Assembly: GCA_913775095.1 (NCBI GenBank)
Contig: CAJYIW010000023.1
Coordinates: 1 to 64,000 of the forward strand
DNA from: an uncultured Siphonobacter sp.
Lineage (GTDB): Bacteria > Bacteroidota > Bacteroidia > Cytophagales > Spirosomataceae
Direction: 5' to 3'
DNA length: 64,000 nt
Below, in pieces: positions 26,288 to 35,287 of the stretch (within the stretch, counting starts at the first letter, position 1; the number at the start of each line of letters is the position of its first letter). Position numbers and translations under genes: made by a program. Below the pieces are notes generated by a model. It saw only the letters and a list, made by a program, of their open reading frames with translations. It was not told the DNA's origin and made no database searches.

Positions 26288-26908
26288 ATGAAACACACTT
26301 TACTCTTTCTGTACGGACTATTAATTGTTTTCCTGTTGGGAAATACAATTGATGCTTATGCCCAGGGGGAGCCTAAACGCAGTCGATTAGATATTAAGCC
26401 TAAAGCTAAATCCACGAGTACTGCCATTCATCCGTATTTTTATCCGAGAACGGAAGTGGCTCGTGAAGTGAAGCTGAATCGATCTACCGCCGTAAATGAG
26501 TACTATCGTACGCTCTTACGGAATCGACCTAAAAGCTCAGGTTCTTCCAAAACGGATCAACCCCTGGCCCCGCTGGCGGTTGTAGCTTCTGAAAGCAATC
26601 GCGATTATGACGAATCTTCAGCGTCGGAGAAACTTTTTGTAAACGATAAACTCAGCGTTTCAAACTTATATCCGAACCCTGCCAACGATCACATTGAGGT
26701 GGAATATGCCGTAGCCCCTAATGCTGGCGAAGCTAAAATAACCCTCTATAGCCCATTGGGTATGCAAATGGGAGGCGTGGTGCTGGAGCCCGGTGAGCGT
26801 AGACAACGAATTGCCACGGCTCACTTACCCAATAATATTTACTTCTATCAGCTTTCGCTGGAGGGCAAAACCCTCATTACGAAGAAGCTGCTTGTACGTC
26901 ATCAATAG
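26288..26908 (+). CDS. Small T9SS-targeted protein with C-terminal sorting domain
   Basis: A 206-residue exported protein: signal peptide ending near DAYAQG, a basic, low-complexity middle (residues 30-120), and a type A T9SS sorting domain (VSNLYPNPANDHIEVEYAV, about 125-143; ending KKLLVRH). The sorting domain directs export through the type IX system and is then removed or used for anchoring. With no catalytic domain visible, the middle may be a structural or adhesive peptide; function unknown. Own strong promoter and terminator. Confidence 0.85.
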   Translation: MKHTLLFLYGLLIVFLLGNTIDAYAQGEPKRSRLDIKPKAKSTSTAIHPYFYPRTEVAREVKLNRSTAVNEYYRTLLRNRPKSSGSSKTDQPLAPLAVVASESNRDYDESSASEKLFVNDKLSVSNLYPNPANDHIEVEYAVAPNAGEAKITLYSPLGMQMGGVVLEPGERRQRIATAHLPNNIYFYQLSLEGKTLITKKLLVRHQ

Positions 26909-26925
26909 AAATTACTTGTACGCCT

Positions 26926-26967
26926 AAATCCCGAAGCGGAGCTGACGAGCCTGCTTCGGGATTTTTT
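26926..26967 (+). terminator. Terminator of the T9SS cargo gene
   Basis: AAATCCCGAAGC and GCTTCGGGATTT form a 12-bp stem with a 15-base loop, followed by six T. Confidence 0.85.
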
Positions 26968-27095
26968 ATGTATGCTCTATTTTTTAGTATTTCTTAGAAT
27001 ATCCTTCCGGACGTAGCGTCAATCTATGTCTTGCTCTGTAAATTCGAAATCCTAAGTAAGGTTTTGATTTTTGTTCTAATAAAAAGATTAAGCTC

Positions 27096-28814
27096 TTGTT
27101 TAAAGTTGGTATTTTCTTCGGTGGCCCGGCTCGCGAACGGGAAATTTCATTCTTAGGCGGCAAAACAACCTTTACGGGTCTGGATCGCTACCTTTTCGAG
27201 CCCATTCCCGTTTTCATAGACGGACGGGGTAACTTCATCCTTTTGGAAGAATCGTATATGGAGTCGGCTTCCATTCGGGATTTTTATCCTCCCCAGGCGT
27301 TTCTTTCGTCGGATTCCCATCCCTTCCGGGTGTATGAAGAATCCCTTACCCTGAGTGCTGGGCAGGAAGAAGCCATGATTGCCAGCGTGGGAAAACGCCT
27401 GTTCCCGCATGAATTCAAACAGCATTTTGACTTTGCCTTTCTGGCTGTTCACGGCCCGCAGCTGGAAGACGGAGCCATTCAGGGACTATTGGAATGGTAC
27501 AATATTCCTTATTACGGTTCCGGTTTAATGGGCTCTGGCATCGGCATTGATAAAATCACCCAGAATATACTCATTCAGCGAACCGTTGGCCTGAATAAAC
27601 GACTCTTTTCTTTCAGTAAAGACGACTGGGATCAGTTTGGCCGGGAGGTTTTATTTGAACAGGTCAAGCAGCAAGTAGGTCTGCCTTTTGTTTGTAAAGC
27701 TCCTCATCAGGGATCATCCATTGGTGTTTCGTTCATCAAAACGGACGATATTGAGGCTTTTGAAGCAGGGGTGTTGCAAAGTTTCTTTCAAAAGAAATTG
27801 AATCCTGACGACTGGGTATGTCTTTCCTCCGAAGAAAAAGCAGACTTATTGCAGCGAATCACTAATCTGGATGAAGGAATTGCCTTCCCACTAACGATCA
27901 ACGAGGAAAAAATCTGCAAGCATCCCACTGAGCTCTGGAAAGAGTTAGATGCCCGCTTTGCTGAAAAGTATGAACCCGTCCTGCTGAGTTCGATTCACGG
28001 AGAAGATGCCGTCTTATTCGAAAGTTTTGTCAAAGGACAGGAATTCAGTTGCGGAGTCATTCAGGATTTCGATGGAAGTCCGCTGGCCCTTCCGCCCTCC
28101 GAAGTCATTAAGGATGATGAAGACATTGTCTTCGACTTTAAAACCAAGTATCTGACATCCGTAGTTCGCAAGGGTATTCCTATTCGTACGAGTCTGGAAA
28201 ATAATGAAAAAGTACATGCTTACGTAAAAGAGACCTTCCGTCTGTTTGCCTTCGGAGCCTGTGCCCGCATTGATGGTTTTTTAAGCCCGGAAGGGGACGT
28301 AATTCTGCACGATCCCAATACCCTGCCAGGAATGTCTCCTTCTTCGTTCATTTTTAAGCAAATGGCCGAAATCGGGTTGAACGTTACGGATTCGATTACC
28401 TATTTCATTCGCTTTTCACTGCGGGAACGCATTCGAACGGGTAAGTTCACCGCCCAGTTACGCGAACAATTAGCTCAGCTGGATGCCAGCATTCATGAGC
28501 GAACGGCTGGTTTACTGGCTCGTCCGGAACAGACGCTTGAAATCGAAGCTACGGAAGAGTCGTATGAACTTTCGAAAAAGTTATACCATATACTGTCCGC
28601 CTCGGCTGAATTTCGGCCCGTTTTGGTCTATAAGCATCCGGAGCTTGGTTCTTTAGTGATTAATGCGTCATTAATGGCTAAGCCCACTATAGCTGACCTT
28701 AATCTGGCCCTGAGTGAACCATTGCACCCGCTGATCAGCTCGTGTCGGGAAAACGCTTTGGCAGTAACCCGGTTTATTACGGGCGAGCCTGTTCCGGCCG
28801 TGATACCTTATTAA
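27096..28814 (+). CDS. Long D-alanine-D-alanine ligase-like ATP-grasp enzyme (TTG start)
   Basis: A 572-residue ATP-grasp protein related to Ddl, which joins two D-Ala for peptidoglycan. The start is a TTG at 27096: FKVGIFFGGPAREREIS is the expected Ddl N-terminus, and no ATG exists between it and the upstream in-frame stop. It is far longer than Ddl (about 300-370) because of an insert after GSSIGVSFI and a C-terminal extension of about 120 residues. Motifs deviate: VHGPQLEDG for HGxxGEDG, APHQGSS for PxxEGSS, HDPNTLPGMS for NExNTxPGMT. It may use other substrates. Confidence 0.8.
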   Translation: MFKVGIFFGGPAREREISFLGGKTTFTGLDRYLFEPIPVFIDGRGNFILLEESYMESASIRDFYPPQAFLSSDSHPFRVYEESLTLSAGQEEAMIASVGKRLFPHEFKQHFDFAFLAVHGPQLEDGAIQGLLEWYNIPYYGSGLMGSGIGIDKITQNILIQRTVGLNKRLFSFSKDDWDQFGREVLFEQVKQQVGLPFVCKAPHQGSSIGVSFIKTDDIEAFEAGVLQSFFQKKLNPDDWVCLSSEEKADLLQRITNLDEGIAFPLTINEEKICKHPTELWKELDARFAEKYEPVLLSSIHGEDAVLFESFVKGQEFSCGVIQDFDGSPLALPPSEVIKDDEDIVFDFKTKYLTSVVRKGIPIRTSLENNEKVHAYVKETFRLFAFGACARIDGFLSPEGDVILHDPNTLPGMSPSSFIFKQMAEIGLNVTDSITYFIRFSLRERIRTGKFTAQLREQLAQLDASIHERTAGLLARPEQTLEIEATEESYELSKKLYHILSASAEFRPVLVYKHPELGSLVINASLMAKPTIADLNLALSEPLHPLISSCRENALAVTRFITGEPVPAVIPY

Positions 28815-28816
28815 TC

Positions 28817-28852
28817 AAAAAAAGCACCGCCCTATGAAGAGCGGTGCTTTTT
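28817..28852. terminator. Bidirectional terminator after the Ddl-like gene
   Basis: AAAAAAGCACCGC and GCGGTGCTTTTT form a 12-bp stem with a 10-base loop between convergent genes. Confidence 0.88.
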
Positions 28853-28886
28853 GCTTACAGCTATGATTATATATTAATGAATTACT

Positions 28887-29840
28887 CTAGCGTACAACGA
28901 ACTCGCCCTGACCAATTTTGAATCCTTCGGCGTACAGTTCTACGTTGTATTTACCTTTTTTGTACTGCTGACCACGCGTATACAGCATTTCTACCTGAGG
29001 GCGGTTGTTGCTATACTGAACCGACTGTTTGTAAGTGTACTGCATGTCGCGGCCCTGGAAGGAGAAGATACCTGAACCCGTTTCGGTATCAGAAAGAACG
29101 GCACCTTCGGGATCTACTACGCGAAGCATGATGTCTTTCGATTCTTCTTTAGTCAGCGGGTTGGGAGCCAGAGTAAAGGCTACTTTAATTTTATCTACTC
29201 TTCTTCCTTTATATTCGTTTTCATCATTCTCACGAGTTTTGCCTTTTTTATTCACGGCCAGTACCCGTACACCTTCGGCCCGCAGAGCAGAACCAATGGT
29301 TACTTTATCCGCCAGCTCCTGATTAGAAGTACGCAGCGTGCTTACGGAATCAGAATAGGTACGACGCGTATTGTCTAAATCCGTACGAATCGTTGTGTTT
29401 TCCTGAGTTAACTGCTGATTCTGGTTGGTTAACTGACCATTTTCTTCCTGCAGACGAGCGATTTCTTCATCTTTCTGCGTTAAGATAGCCTCGTATTCTT
29501 TAATTTTCTTGGTATACTTGGCAATGGATACGTTTTTAGACTTCAGCAGGGAAGATTTATCCGCTTCTAACTGAACTTTGAGTTTCTGAAGCTCCTCGAT
29601 GTTCCCACCTAACTGCTGAACCTGGGCAATTTTAGCATCAAGTTCGCGGGAGATGGAGTCGAGTCGGCTGTGAGTGATGGCCAGATCACGGGCCTTTACA
29701 CTAATTTCAGTTGACTGTTTGTCCGTTTCTGATTTTTCCTGAAAAAGCAGGAAGCCTAAAACGCCAGAAATAGCTAGCATGACTGCAAACGCAGCTCCCC
29801 AAATTCCACTGGATTGTTTGTTCTGATTCGTAGTTTCCAT
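28887..29840 (-). CDS. Membrane-anchored coiled-coil protein, function unknown
   Basis: A 317-residue protein with one N-terminal membrane segment (WGAAFAVMLAISGVLGFLLF, 14-33), a long coiled coil of about 140 residues (TEISVKARDLAITHSRLDS through LTQENTTIRTDLDNTRR), and a C-terminal beta-rich domain (KIKVAFTLAPNPLTKEESKD, GKYNVELYAEGFKIGQGEF). The coiled coil would lie in the periplasm if the N-terminus is inside. Similar proteins occur in Bacteroidota without assigned role. A perfect 16-bp palindrome lies about 45 bases before its start. Confidence 0.8.
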   Translation of the reverse strand: METTNQNKQSSGIWGAAFAVMLAISGVLGFLLFQEKSETDKQSTEISVKARDLAITHSRLDSISRELDAKIAQVQQLGGNIEELQKLKVQLEADKSSLLKSKNVSIAKYTKKIKEYEAILTQKDEEIARLQEENGQLTNQNQQLTQENTTIRTDLDNTRRTYSDSVSTLRTSNQELADKVTIGSALRAEGVRVLAVNKKGKTRENDENEYKGRRVDKIKVAFTLAPNPLTKEESKDIMLRVVDPEGAVLSDTETGSGIFSFQGRDMQYTYKQSVQYSNNRPQVEMLYTRGQQYKKGKYNVELYAEGFKIGQGEFVVR

Positions 29841-30248
29841 AATATAAATTATTAACTGGATAAAGGGTTACACTGAGAGAATGAATTACTTCGAAGTAAT
29901 GAAGTTAGAAGCAGTTAGTGATCCGGTTATTCTTCAGACTAAAATGAGGTTTCGATTTCAGTTTAACATTTTAGCCTTTTTAATGGTTATTGTAAGGGGT
30001 TGATTTGTAACTGATTCTCGATTCATATTAACGAGATTTTAAGGATGTCTGGATTTATGAATTTTAAATTTTTTAGATAAAATAGTCAGATTTAGGCGTT
30101 AGAGCTGTTAAAAGTCCTCTTTTCAATCGATAGAAAATCACAATAAAAAGCGGGCAATCCTTTCTGTTTTAAATCCACCTCTTATAATTGTACACATTTT
30201 CCAGATCATTACTTCAATCAAGTTTTACCAACTATTCATAACATATAT
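29841..30248. other. AT-rich divergent intergenic region
   Basis: About 400 bases between two divergent genes. It holds the palindrome at 29885-29900 and otherwise AT-rich sequence; I see no gene, RNA or full promoter match. Confidence 0.6.
29885..29900. promoter_or_regulatory. Perfect 16-bp palindrome, operator candidate
   Basis: ATTACTTCGAAGTAAT reads the same on both strands. It lies 45 bases upstream of the coiled-coil membrane protein start, a typical operator position for a dimeric regulator. Confidence 0.5.
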
Positions 30249-32006
30249 ATGTCAACCGGTCTCGACGCAATTATCCGCCAGAAAGTACAGAATTGGGTTT
30301 CAGGAAACTATGATGAAACGACGAAGTCAGCCGTTCAGAAACTGCTGGACGAAGAAAACGACACGGAGCTTACCGATGCGTTTTATAAAGAACTGGAATT
30401 TGGAACGGGTGGACTCCGCGGCCTGATTGGCGTAGGATCCAACCGAATGAATCAGTATACCGTGGGAGCGGCTACCCAGGGCCTGGCTAATTACTTAAAG
30501 AAAAGTTTCCCGGATCAGGAAATCAAAGTAGCCATTGCTCACGACAGCCGGAACATGTCACCCGAGTTTGCCAAAGTGACGGCTGATATCTTCTCGGCGA
30601 ACGGCATTAAGGTGTACCTCTTTAAAGAACTGCGTCCTACGCCCGAGTTATCGTTTACGATTCGTCTGCTGGGTTGCCAGAGTGGAGTAGTGGTAACGGC
30701 CTCACACAACCCCAAGGAATACAACGGCTACAAAGCTTACTGGAACGACGGAGCTCAGGTAGTAGCCCCGCACGATAAGAATATTATTGCCGAAGTCAAC
30801 GCCATTCAGTCCATTGATGACATCAACTTCAAGGGTAACCCTGATCTGATTGAAATGATTGGTGAAGAGGTAGATGAAAAATACCTTGAGCAGGTAATCA
30901 CGAAAAACGTGGTAAACCCATCGGTTATTGAGCGTCAGAAAGACCTGAAAATTGTCTTCACGCCCATCCACGGAACGGGAATCACCCTGGTTCCGAAAGC
31001 TCTGGCTAAAATTGGCTTTACCAACGTTTCCATCGTAGAGGAGCAGGCTACGCCCGACGGTAATTTCCCGACGGTTGTTTATCCTAACCCCGAAGAAACC
31101 GAAGCTATGACCCTGGCCATGAATCAGGCCAAAGCTATGGATGCTGATTTGGTAATGGCTACCGATCCTGACGCCGACCGCGTAGGAACTGCCGTTAAAA
31201 ACGCCGACGGAGAGTGGCAGCTTCTGAACGGTAATCAGATGGCCAGTCTGATTATCTTCTATCTGCTGAGAGCCTGGAAAGAAGCGGGTAAATTGACGGG
31301 TAAGGAATTCGTCGCCAAAACCATTGTAACGACGGATCTGATCGACAAAATGTGTGATCGTTATGGTGTGCAGTGCTACAATACCTTAACGGGCTTCAAG
31401 TACATTGCCGGCGTTATTCGTGATCTCGAAGGAAAAGAACAGTTTATTGGTGGAGGCGAAGAAAGCTACGGTTATCTGATCGGAGATGCCGTTCGGGATA
31501 AAGATGCCATTGCTTCCTGTGCCATGATTGCCGAGCTGACGGCTTACGCCAAAGACAAAGGGCTGAGCCTGTTTGACCTGCTAACGGAAATGTATCAGGA
31601 AAACGGTTTTTATTACGAAGGCCTGATCTCACTGACGAAAAAAGGCAAGGAAGGAGCGGAAGAAATTCAGCGAATGATGAGCGACATGCGGAACAACCCA
31701 CCCGCTGAGGTAGCCGGTTCTAAACCCGTTACCATTCTGGATTACCAGAATCTGGTTTCTAAGGACGTGGCTACGGGTCAGCAAACGAGCATTCCCGCTG
31801 AAATGGGAATTGAAAAATCGAATGTGATTCAGCTTATTTTAGCCGATGGTTCGAAAGTATCCGCTCGTCCTTCCGGTACGGAACCTAAAATCAAATTTTA
31901 TGTATCAGTAAATGCTCCTTTGGAAAAGGCTGAAGACTTCAATGCCACGTATGAAGCCCTGAAAGCCAAAGTCAAGCAGATTCAGCAGGATTTGGGTTTA
32001 AAGTAA
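30249..32006 (+). CDS. Phospho-sugar mutase (phosphoglucomutase/phosphomannomutase)
   Basis: An alpha-D-phosphohexomutase moving phosphate between C1 and C6 of a hexose. The 585 residues carry the phosphoserine loop TASHNPKEYNGYK (Ser152), the Mg loop DPDADR (306-311), the sugar-binding GGGEESYGYL near 400, and the phosphate-binding ARPSGTEPKIKFY near the C-terminus. The length and FGTGGLRG start are those of the PgcA/Pgm2-like group used for glucose or mannose phosphates. It could supply mannose 1-phosphate for ManC at 2.3 kb; specificity is not decidable here. Confidence 0.94.
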   Translation: MSTGLDAIIRQKVQNWVSGNYDETTKSAVQKLLDEENDTELTDAFYKELEFGTGGLRGLIGVGSNRMNQYTVGAATQGLANYLKKSFPDQEIKVAIAHDSRNMSPEFAKVTADIFSANGIKVYLFKELRPTPELSFTIRLLGCQSGVVVTASHNPKEYNGYKAYWNDGAQVVAPHDKNIIAEVNAIQSIDDINFKGNPDLIEMIGEEVDEKYLEQVITKNVVNPSVIERQKDLKIVFTPIHGTGITLVPKALAKIGFTNVSIVEEQATPDGNFPTVVYPNPEETEAMTLAMNQAKAMDADLVMATDPDADRVGTAVKNADGEWQLLNGNQMASLIIFYLLRAWKEAGKLTGKEFVAKTIVTTDLIDKMCDRYGVQCYNTLTGFKYIAGVIRDLEGKEQFIGGGEESYGYLIGDAVRDKDAIASCAMIAELTAYAKDKGLSLFDLLTEMYQENGFYYEGLISLTKKGKEGAEEIQRMMSDMRNNPPAEVAGSKPVTILDYQNLVSKDVATGQQTSIPAEMGIEKSNVIQLILADGSKVSARPSGTEPKIKFYVSVNAPLEKAEDFNATYEALKAKVKQIQQDLGLK

Positions 32007-32032
32007 TAGCCAGCAACTAACCTGGTCATGAT

Positions 32033-32068
32033 CAAGGGCTGATGAGTAATTCATCAGCCCTTGTTTTT
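32033..32068 (+). terminator. Terminator after the phospho-sugar mutase
   Basis: CAAGGGCTGATGA and TCATCAGCCCTTG form a 13-bp perfect stem with a GTAAT loop, followed by five T. The next gene starts 12 bases later. Confidence 0.88.
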
Positions 32069-32079
32069 AGAAAAGGAAT

Positions 32080-32529
32080 GTGATGAATAAACAACTCTTA
32101 CTAGATCATCTGAAAGCTCTTCTGGATGAAAAGCTAAGCATCGCCTGGAATGCCATGCAGGCGGCTCAGGCTTCGGCGAATGAAGAAAGCAAAAGCTCCG
32201 CCGGGGATAAGTATGAAACGGGGCGGGCCATGGCTCAAAACGAACGGGATCGCTATGCCCAGCAGTACGAAGTACTCCGCCAGGAACGTTTGCAGCTCGA
32301 GCGAAAAGAGTTATCAAGCCCCTGCCATAAAGGGGAGCTGGGAGCCTTAATACAGACGCAAGAGGCTACCTTTTTTATTGCCATCAGCCTGGGAACCATA
32401 GAAATCGAATCCGGAAAAGTATTCGTCATTTCGCCGGCTTCCCCCATCGGAGGCCAGTTATTAGGGAAGAAGACAGGCGATTCGTTTCTTTTCAACCGAA
32501 AGACCAGCGTGATCACCGGGATTGAATAA
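32080..32529 (+). CDS. GreA/GreB-tail (FKBP-like) domain protein
   Basis: A 149-residue protein with a helical N-terminal half (NEESKSSAGDKYETGRAMAQ, about 30-49, then a coiled coil) and a C-terminal part FFIAISLGTIEIESGKVFVI, SPASPIGGQLLGKKTGDSF, that matches the FKBP-like C-terminal domain of Gre factors (SPxSPxGxxLlGkxvGD). Relatives in Bacteroidota are often called 3-oxoacyl-ACP synthase, which the sequence does not support. A role at RNA polymerase is inferred. ATG codons at 32080 and 32083 are both possible. Confidence 0.75.
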   Translation: MMNKQLLLDHLKALLDEKLSIAWNAMQAAQASANEESKSSAGDKYETGRAMAQNERDRYAQQYEVLRQERLQLERKELSSPCHKGELGALIQTQEATFFIAISLGTIEIESGKVFVISPASPIGGQLLGKKTGDSFLFNRKTSVITGIE

Positions 32530-32533
32530 AAAC

Positions 32534-32564
32534 AAAAAAAACCCGCCAATCTGGTGGGTTTTTT
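32534..32564. terminator. Bidirectional terminator between Gre-like gene and atp operon
   Basis: AAACCCGCCA and TGGTGGGTTT pair with one G-T and a 3-base loop, with A8 before and T6 after. It ends both the Gre-like gene and, from the other side, the atp operon. Confidence 0.85.
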
Positions 32565-32618
32565 CTAACTGTATGCAAACAGGTAAAAAATCAGAAATAA
32601 AATGGATACTAAACGAAA

Positions 32619-33158
32619 CTAATCTTGAGCAAACTGAACTTTCAAATCGTTCAGGCGACTCTTAATGGAATTATCAATCTGATTATCTCCTACCCGCAAT
32701 AAATAACCCCCGATGAGTTGAGGGTCTACGGTCTCCGACAGCTCGATGGTTTTACCCGTCTGCTGAGCAATCACAGTTTTAAACTGACTGCGTTGTGTCT
32801 CCGTCAAGGGAGATGCCGTCGTAATATGGGCTACCTCAATGCCCTTCAGTCGCTGATACTGACGGTTGAATTCCGTAGCAACAGCAGGAAGCAGGGCTTC
32901 GCGGTTTTTCTGAGTAATGATTTCAAAAATGCTGAAGGTAATTGGATTGACCCGGGTCTCGAAAAGAGCCTTCAGGATTTCCAATTTCTTCCAATGTTTG
33001 ACGATGGGGCTTTTCAGCGTCAGAGCCAGCGAACGGTTTTCTTGGCAGGTACTAGCAAATAACTGCATGTCATTGTATACCGTATCGAGTACACCTTTTT
33101 CCTGAGCAAGCCCGATCAATGACTTTGCATATCGAAACGCTACGCTTTGTTCAGACAT
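32619..33158 (-). CDS. atpH: ATP synthase F1 delta subunit
   Basis: Delta (OSCP) links F1 to the peripheral stalk. The 179 residues start MSEQSVAFRYAKSLIGLAQ (ATG at 33158; another in-frame ATG at 33170) and show the family pattern up to DPQLIGGYLLRVGDNQIDNS near the C-terminus, where the usual VDPxLIGGxxLRxGDxxIDxS signature is intact. It is the last gene of the operon: no atpA or atpG follows, and a terminator stands about 55 bases downstream. Confidence 0.93.
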   Translation of the reverse strand: MSEQSVAFRYAKSLIGLAQEKGVLDTVYNDMQLFASTCQENRSLALTLKSPIVKHWKKLEILKALFETRVNPITFSIFEIITQKNREALLPAVATEFNRQYQRLKGIEVAHITTASPLTETQRSQFKTVIAQQTGKTIELSETVDPQLIGGYLLRVGDNQIDNSIKSRLNDLKVQFAQD

Positions 33159-33213
33159 AGTGGAATGCATATGGGCGAGTTTTCCGGATAAACCAGAGCT
33201 TCGCCGTGCGGAA

Positions 33214-33708
33214 TTAGTTCAGTTTTGCGTCTTTCAGCCAATCGTTTACCAGAGCTTCCTGAGAGTTTTTGTCGGAAAGTTCACGACGAAGGACTTTCTC
33301 AGCAATCTCAACGGCAATTTTCGCCGTTTCACCCTTCAGTTTAGCTACCGCAGCAGCCTGCTCTTCACGGAAAGCTTTACGAGCTTTTTCTATCTCAGCT
33401 TTGGCTTCCTGAGCAGCTTCGTTTTTCGCCGTAGCAATCATCTTCTCGGCCGTTTGGCGAGCCTGCTTGAGGATGGCATCACGCTCAAAAAGAGCTTCAG
33501 CTTTGGCTTTATCGTTATCAGCTTTCAGCTGAGCCATTTCGTTACGAGTCTTCTTGGCCAGTTCAATGGCATCTTCAATCGACTTTTCACGTTCGCTCAA
33601 GCTGGACAGAATGGGTTTCCAGGCGAATTTACCCAGTACAAACACTAACAGCAGAAAGAAAACTAACTGCCATACAATCAGACCAAGACTTGGGGTAATT
33701 AAGTCCAT
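33214..33708 (-). CDS. atpF: ATP synthase F0 subunit b
   Basis: Subunit b forms the peripheral stalk. The 164 residues have one N-terminal membrane helix (LIVWQLVFFLLLVFVLGKFA, 10-29) and then a long charged helix (KPILSSLSEREKSIEDAIEL onward) that dimerises. Typical motifs: TPSLGLIVWQ and the KIAVEIAEKVLRREL end. It lies between atpE and atpH with moderate gaps, all on the minus strand. Confidence 0.95.
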   Translation of the reverse strand: MDLITPSLGLIVWQLVFFLLLVFVLGKFAWKPILSSLSEREKSIEDAIELAKKTRNEMAQLKADNDKAKAEALFERDAILKQARQTAEKMIATAKNEAAQEAKAEIEKARKAFREEQAAAVAKLKGETAKIAVEIAEKVLRRELSDKNSQEALVNDWLKDAKLN

Positions 33709-33799
33709 GATAGTGGGAACTATTTGGGTTTGGAAAATGAAAACCGGGAGAAAACCCAGGCTTTAATGTTCTCTTTTTGTTTCACTAGAGATGAATATC

Positions 33800-33829
33800 G
33801 GGCCCGGTCACCTAATGCAAGCCGGGCCC
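33800..33829 (-). other. GC-rich stem-loop between atpE and atpF
   Basis: GGGCCCGG and CCGGGCCC form an 8-bp stem with a 14-base loop, extended by ATAT/ATAT beyond one mismatch. There is no T run. In a polycistronic atp mRNA it could protect the upstream atpE message, whose product is needed in a ring of many copies. Confidence 0.6.
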
Positions 33830-33869
33830 AATATCGGATAACTTTACTACTTCAACTGAAAGCGTTAAA

Positions 33870-34187
<318 letters not shown>

Positions 34188-34210
34188 TCAGTCCTCGGGT
34201 ACAAAAATTC

Positions 34211-35275
34211 TTAGTGGTGATCGTCGTGGTGATGCTCTTCCACGGCGGCTCCGATGTAACTGGCCGTCAATACGGTGAAAATGTACGCCTGTAATACGGC
34301 AACCAGCAGCTCAATCATCGTCATGAATACGGTGAAAGGACCTACAATGACACTCAGGGCCGCAGACTTGAAAATGAAAATCAAACTTAATAAGCTTAGC
34401 AGGATGATGTGACCCGCCGTAACGTTGGCAAAAAGCCGGACCATCAGGGAGAAAGGTTTCATCATCATACCCACAATCTCTACGGGAGTCATGACAATCA
34501 GCATCCACTTGGGTACGCCGGGCATGGCAAAAATGTGCGTCCAGTACGTCTTGCGGCCATTGAAGTTCACGATGATGAACGTCAGTACGGCCAGCGTCAA
34601 GGTCACGGCAATGTTACCCGTTACGTTCGCTGCTCCGGGCAGCAGACCAAGCATATTATTGATCCAGATGAAGAAAAATACCGTTAACAGGTAAGGAAGG
34701 AAACGGCGGTAATGCTTTTCTCCAATGTAATTTTTAGCTACTTCATCGCGAATAAAGATCACGAAGGGCTCCATGGCTGACTGAATACCTTTAGGAGCTT
34801 TGCCCTGGCGTTTGGCGTAGGCATTACGAACCGTAAAGAAAATCGCAATCAGAAGAACTACACTAATCATCAGAGAAGCTACGTTCTTGGTAATGGAAAA
34901 ATCATAAACCGTTGCTCCGTCTTCTGACGTAAAGTGTTCATGGTGCAGGGTAAATCCGTCGTGCTCACCAGAACCATGGTAAAAATGAGTAGAGGAATAT
35001 ACGTTAAGACCCCGGGTTGGCGTGTAAAGAATAACGGGGAGCGGAATAGCAAAGTGCGATTCGCCTACCGTAGCAAAATGCCACTGGTGTTCATCCGATA
35101 CGTGATGAAGAATGGTTTCACCAGGATTAAATTCTTCTGCCTCTCCATGAGCATGGGTAGCTTCCGCGTGAGCCTCGTGCTCATGCTGAGCAAAAGTAGC
35201 GGGTGAGCCTAAAACAGAAAAAACAAGAGTTAGAATACTGATAGCAAGTGCTTTATACGAACGATTGCGGTTCAT
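34211..35275 (-). CDS. atpB: ATP synthase F0 subunit a with His-rich exported N-terminus
   Basis: Subunit a provides the proton half-channels. The 354 residues include the essential Arg280 in SLMVRLFANVTAGH and further membrane helices ending with YIFTVLTASYIGAAVEE. The protein begins with a signal-like helix ending ATFAQ (30), followed by about 100 residues rich in His, Glu and Asp (HEHEAHAEATHAHGEAEEF), and also ends in a His/Asp tail. The His-rich extension, common in Bacteroidota AtpB, would lie in the periplasm; its role is not known. Confidence 0.95.
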   Translation of the reverse strand: MNRNRSYKALAISILTLVFSVLGSPATFAQHEHEAHAEATHAHGEAEEFNPGETILHHVSDEHQWHFATVGESHFAIPLPVILYTPTRGLNVYSSTHFYHGSGEHDGFTLHHEHFTSEDGATVYDFSITKNVASLMISVVLLIAIFFTVRNAYAKRQGKAPKGIQSAMEPFVIFIRDEVAKNYIGEKHYRRFLPYLLTVFFFIWINNMLGLLPGAANVTGNIAVTLTLAVLTFIIVNFNGRKTYWTHIFAMPGVPKWMLIVMTPVEIVGMMMKPFSLMVRLFANVTAGHIILLSLLSLIFIFKSAALSVIVGPFTVFMTMIELLVAVLQAYIFTVLTASYIGAAVEEHHHDDHH

Positions 35276-35287
35276 TACGTCGGGATT

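Noticed and set aside
33160-33648. 162-residue plus-strand ORF
   Set aside because: Antisense to atpF; composition reflects the complementary strand of a charged helix.
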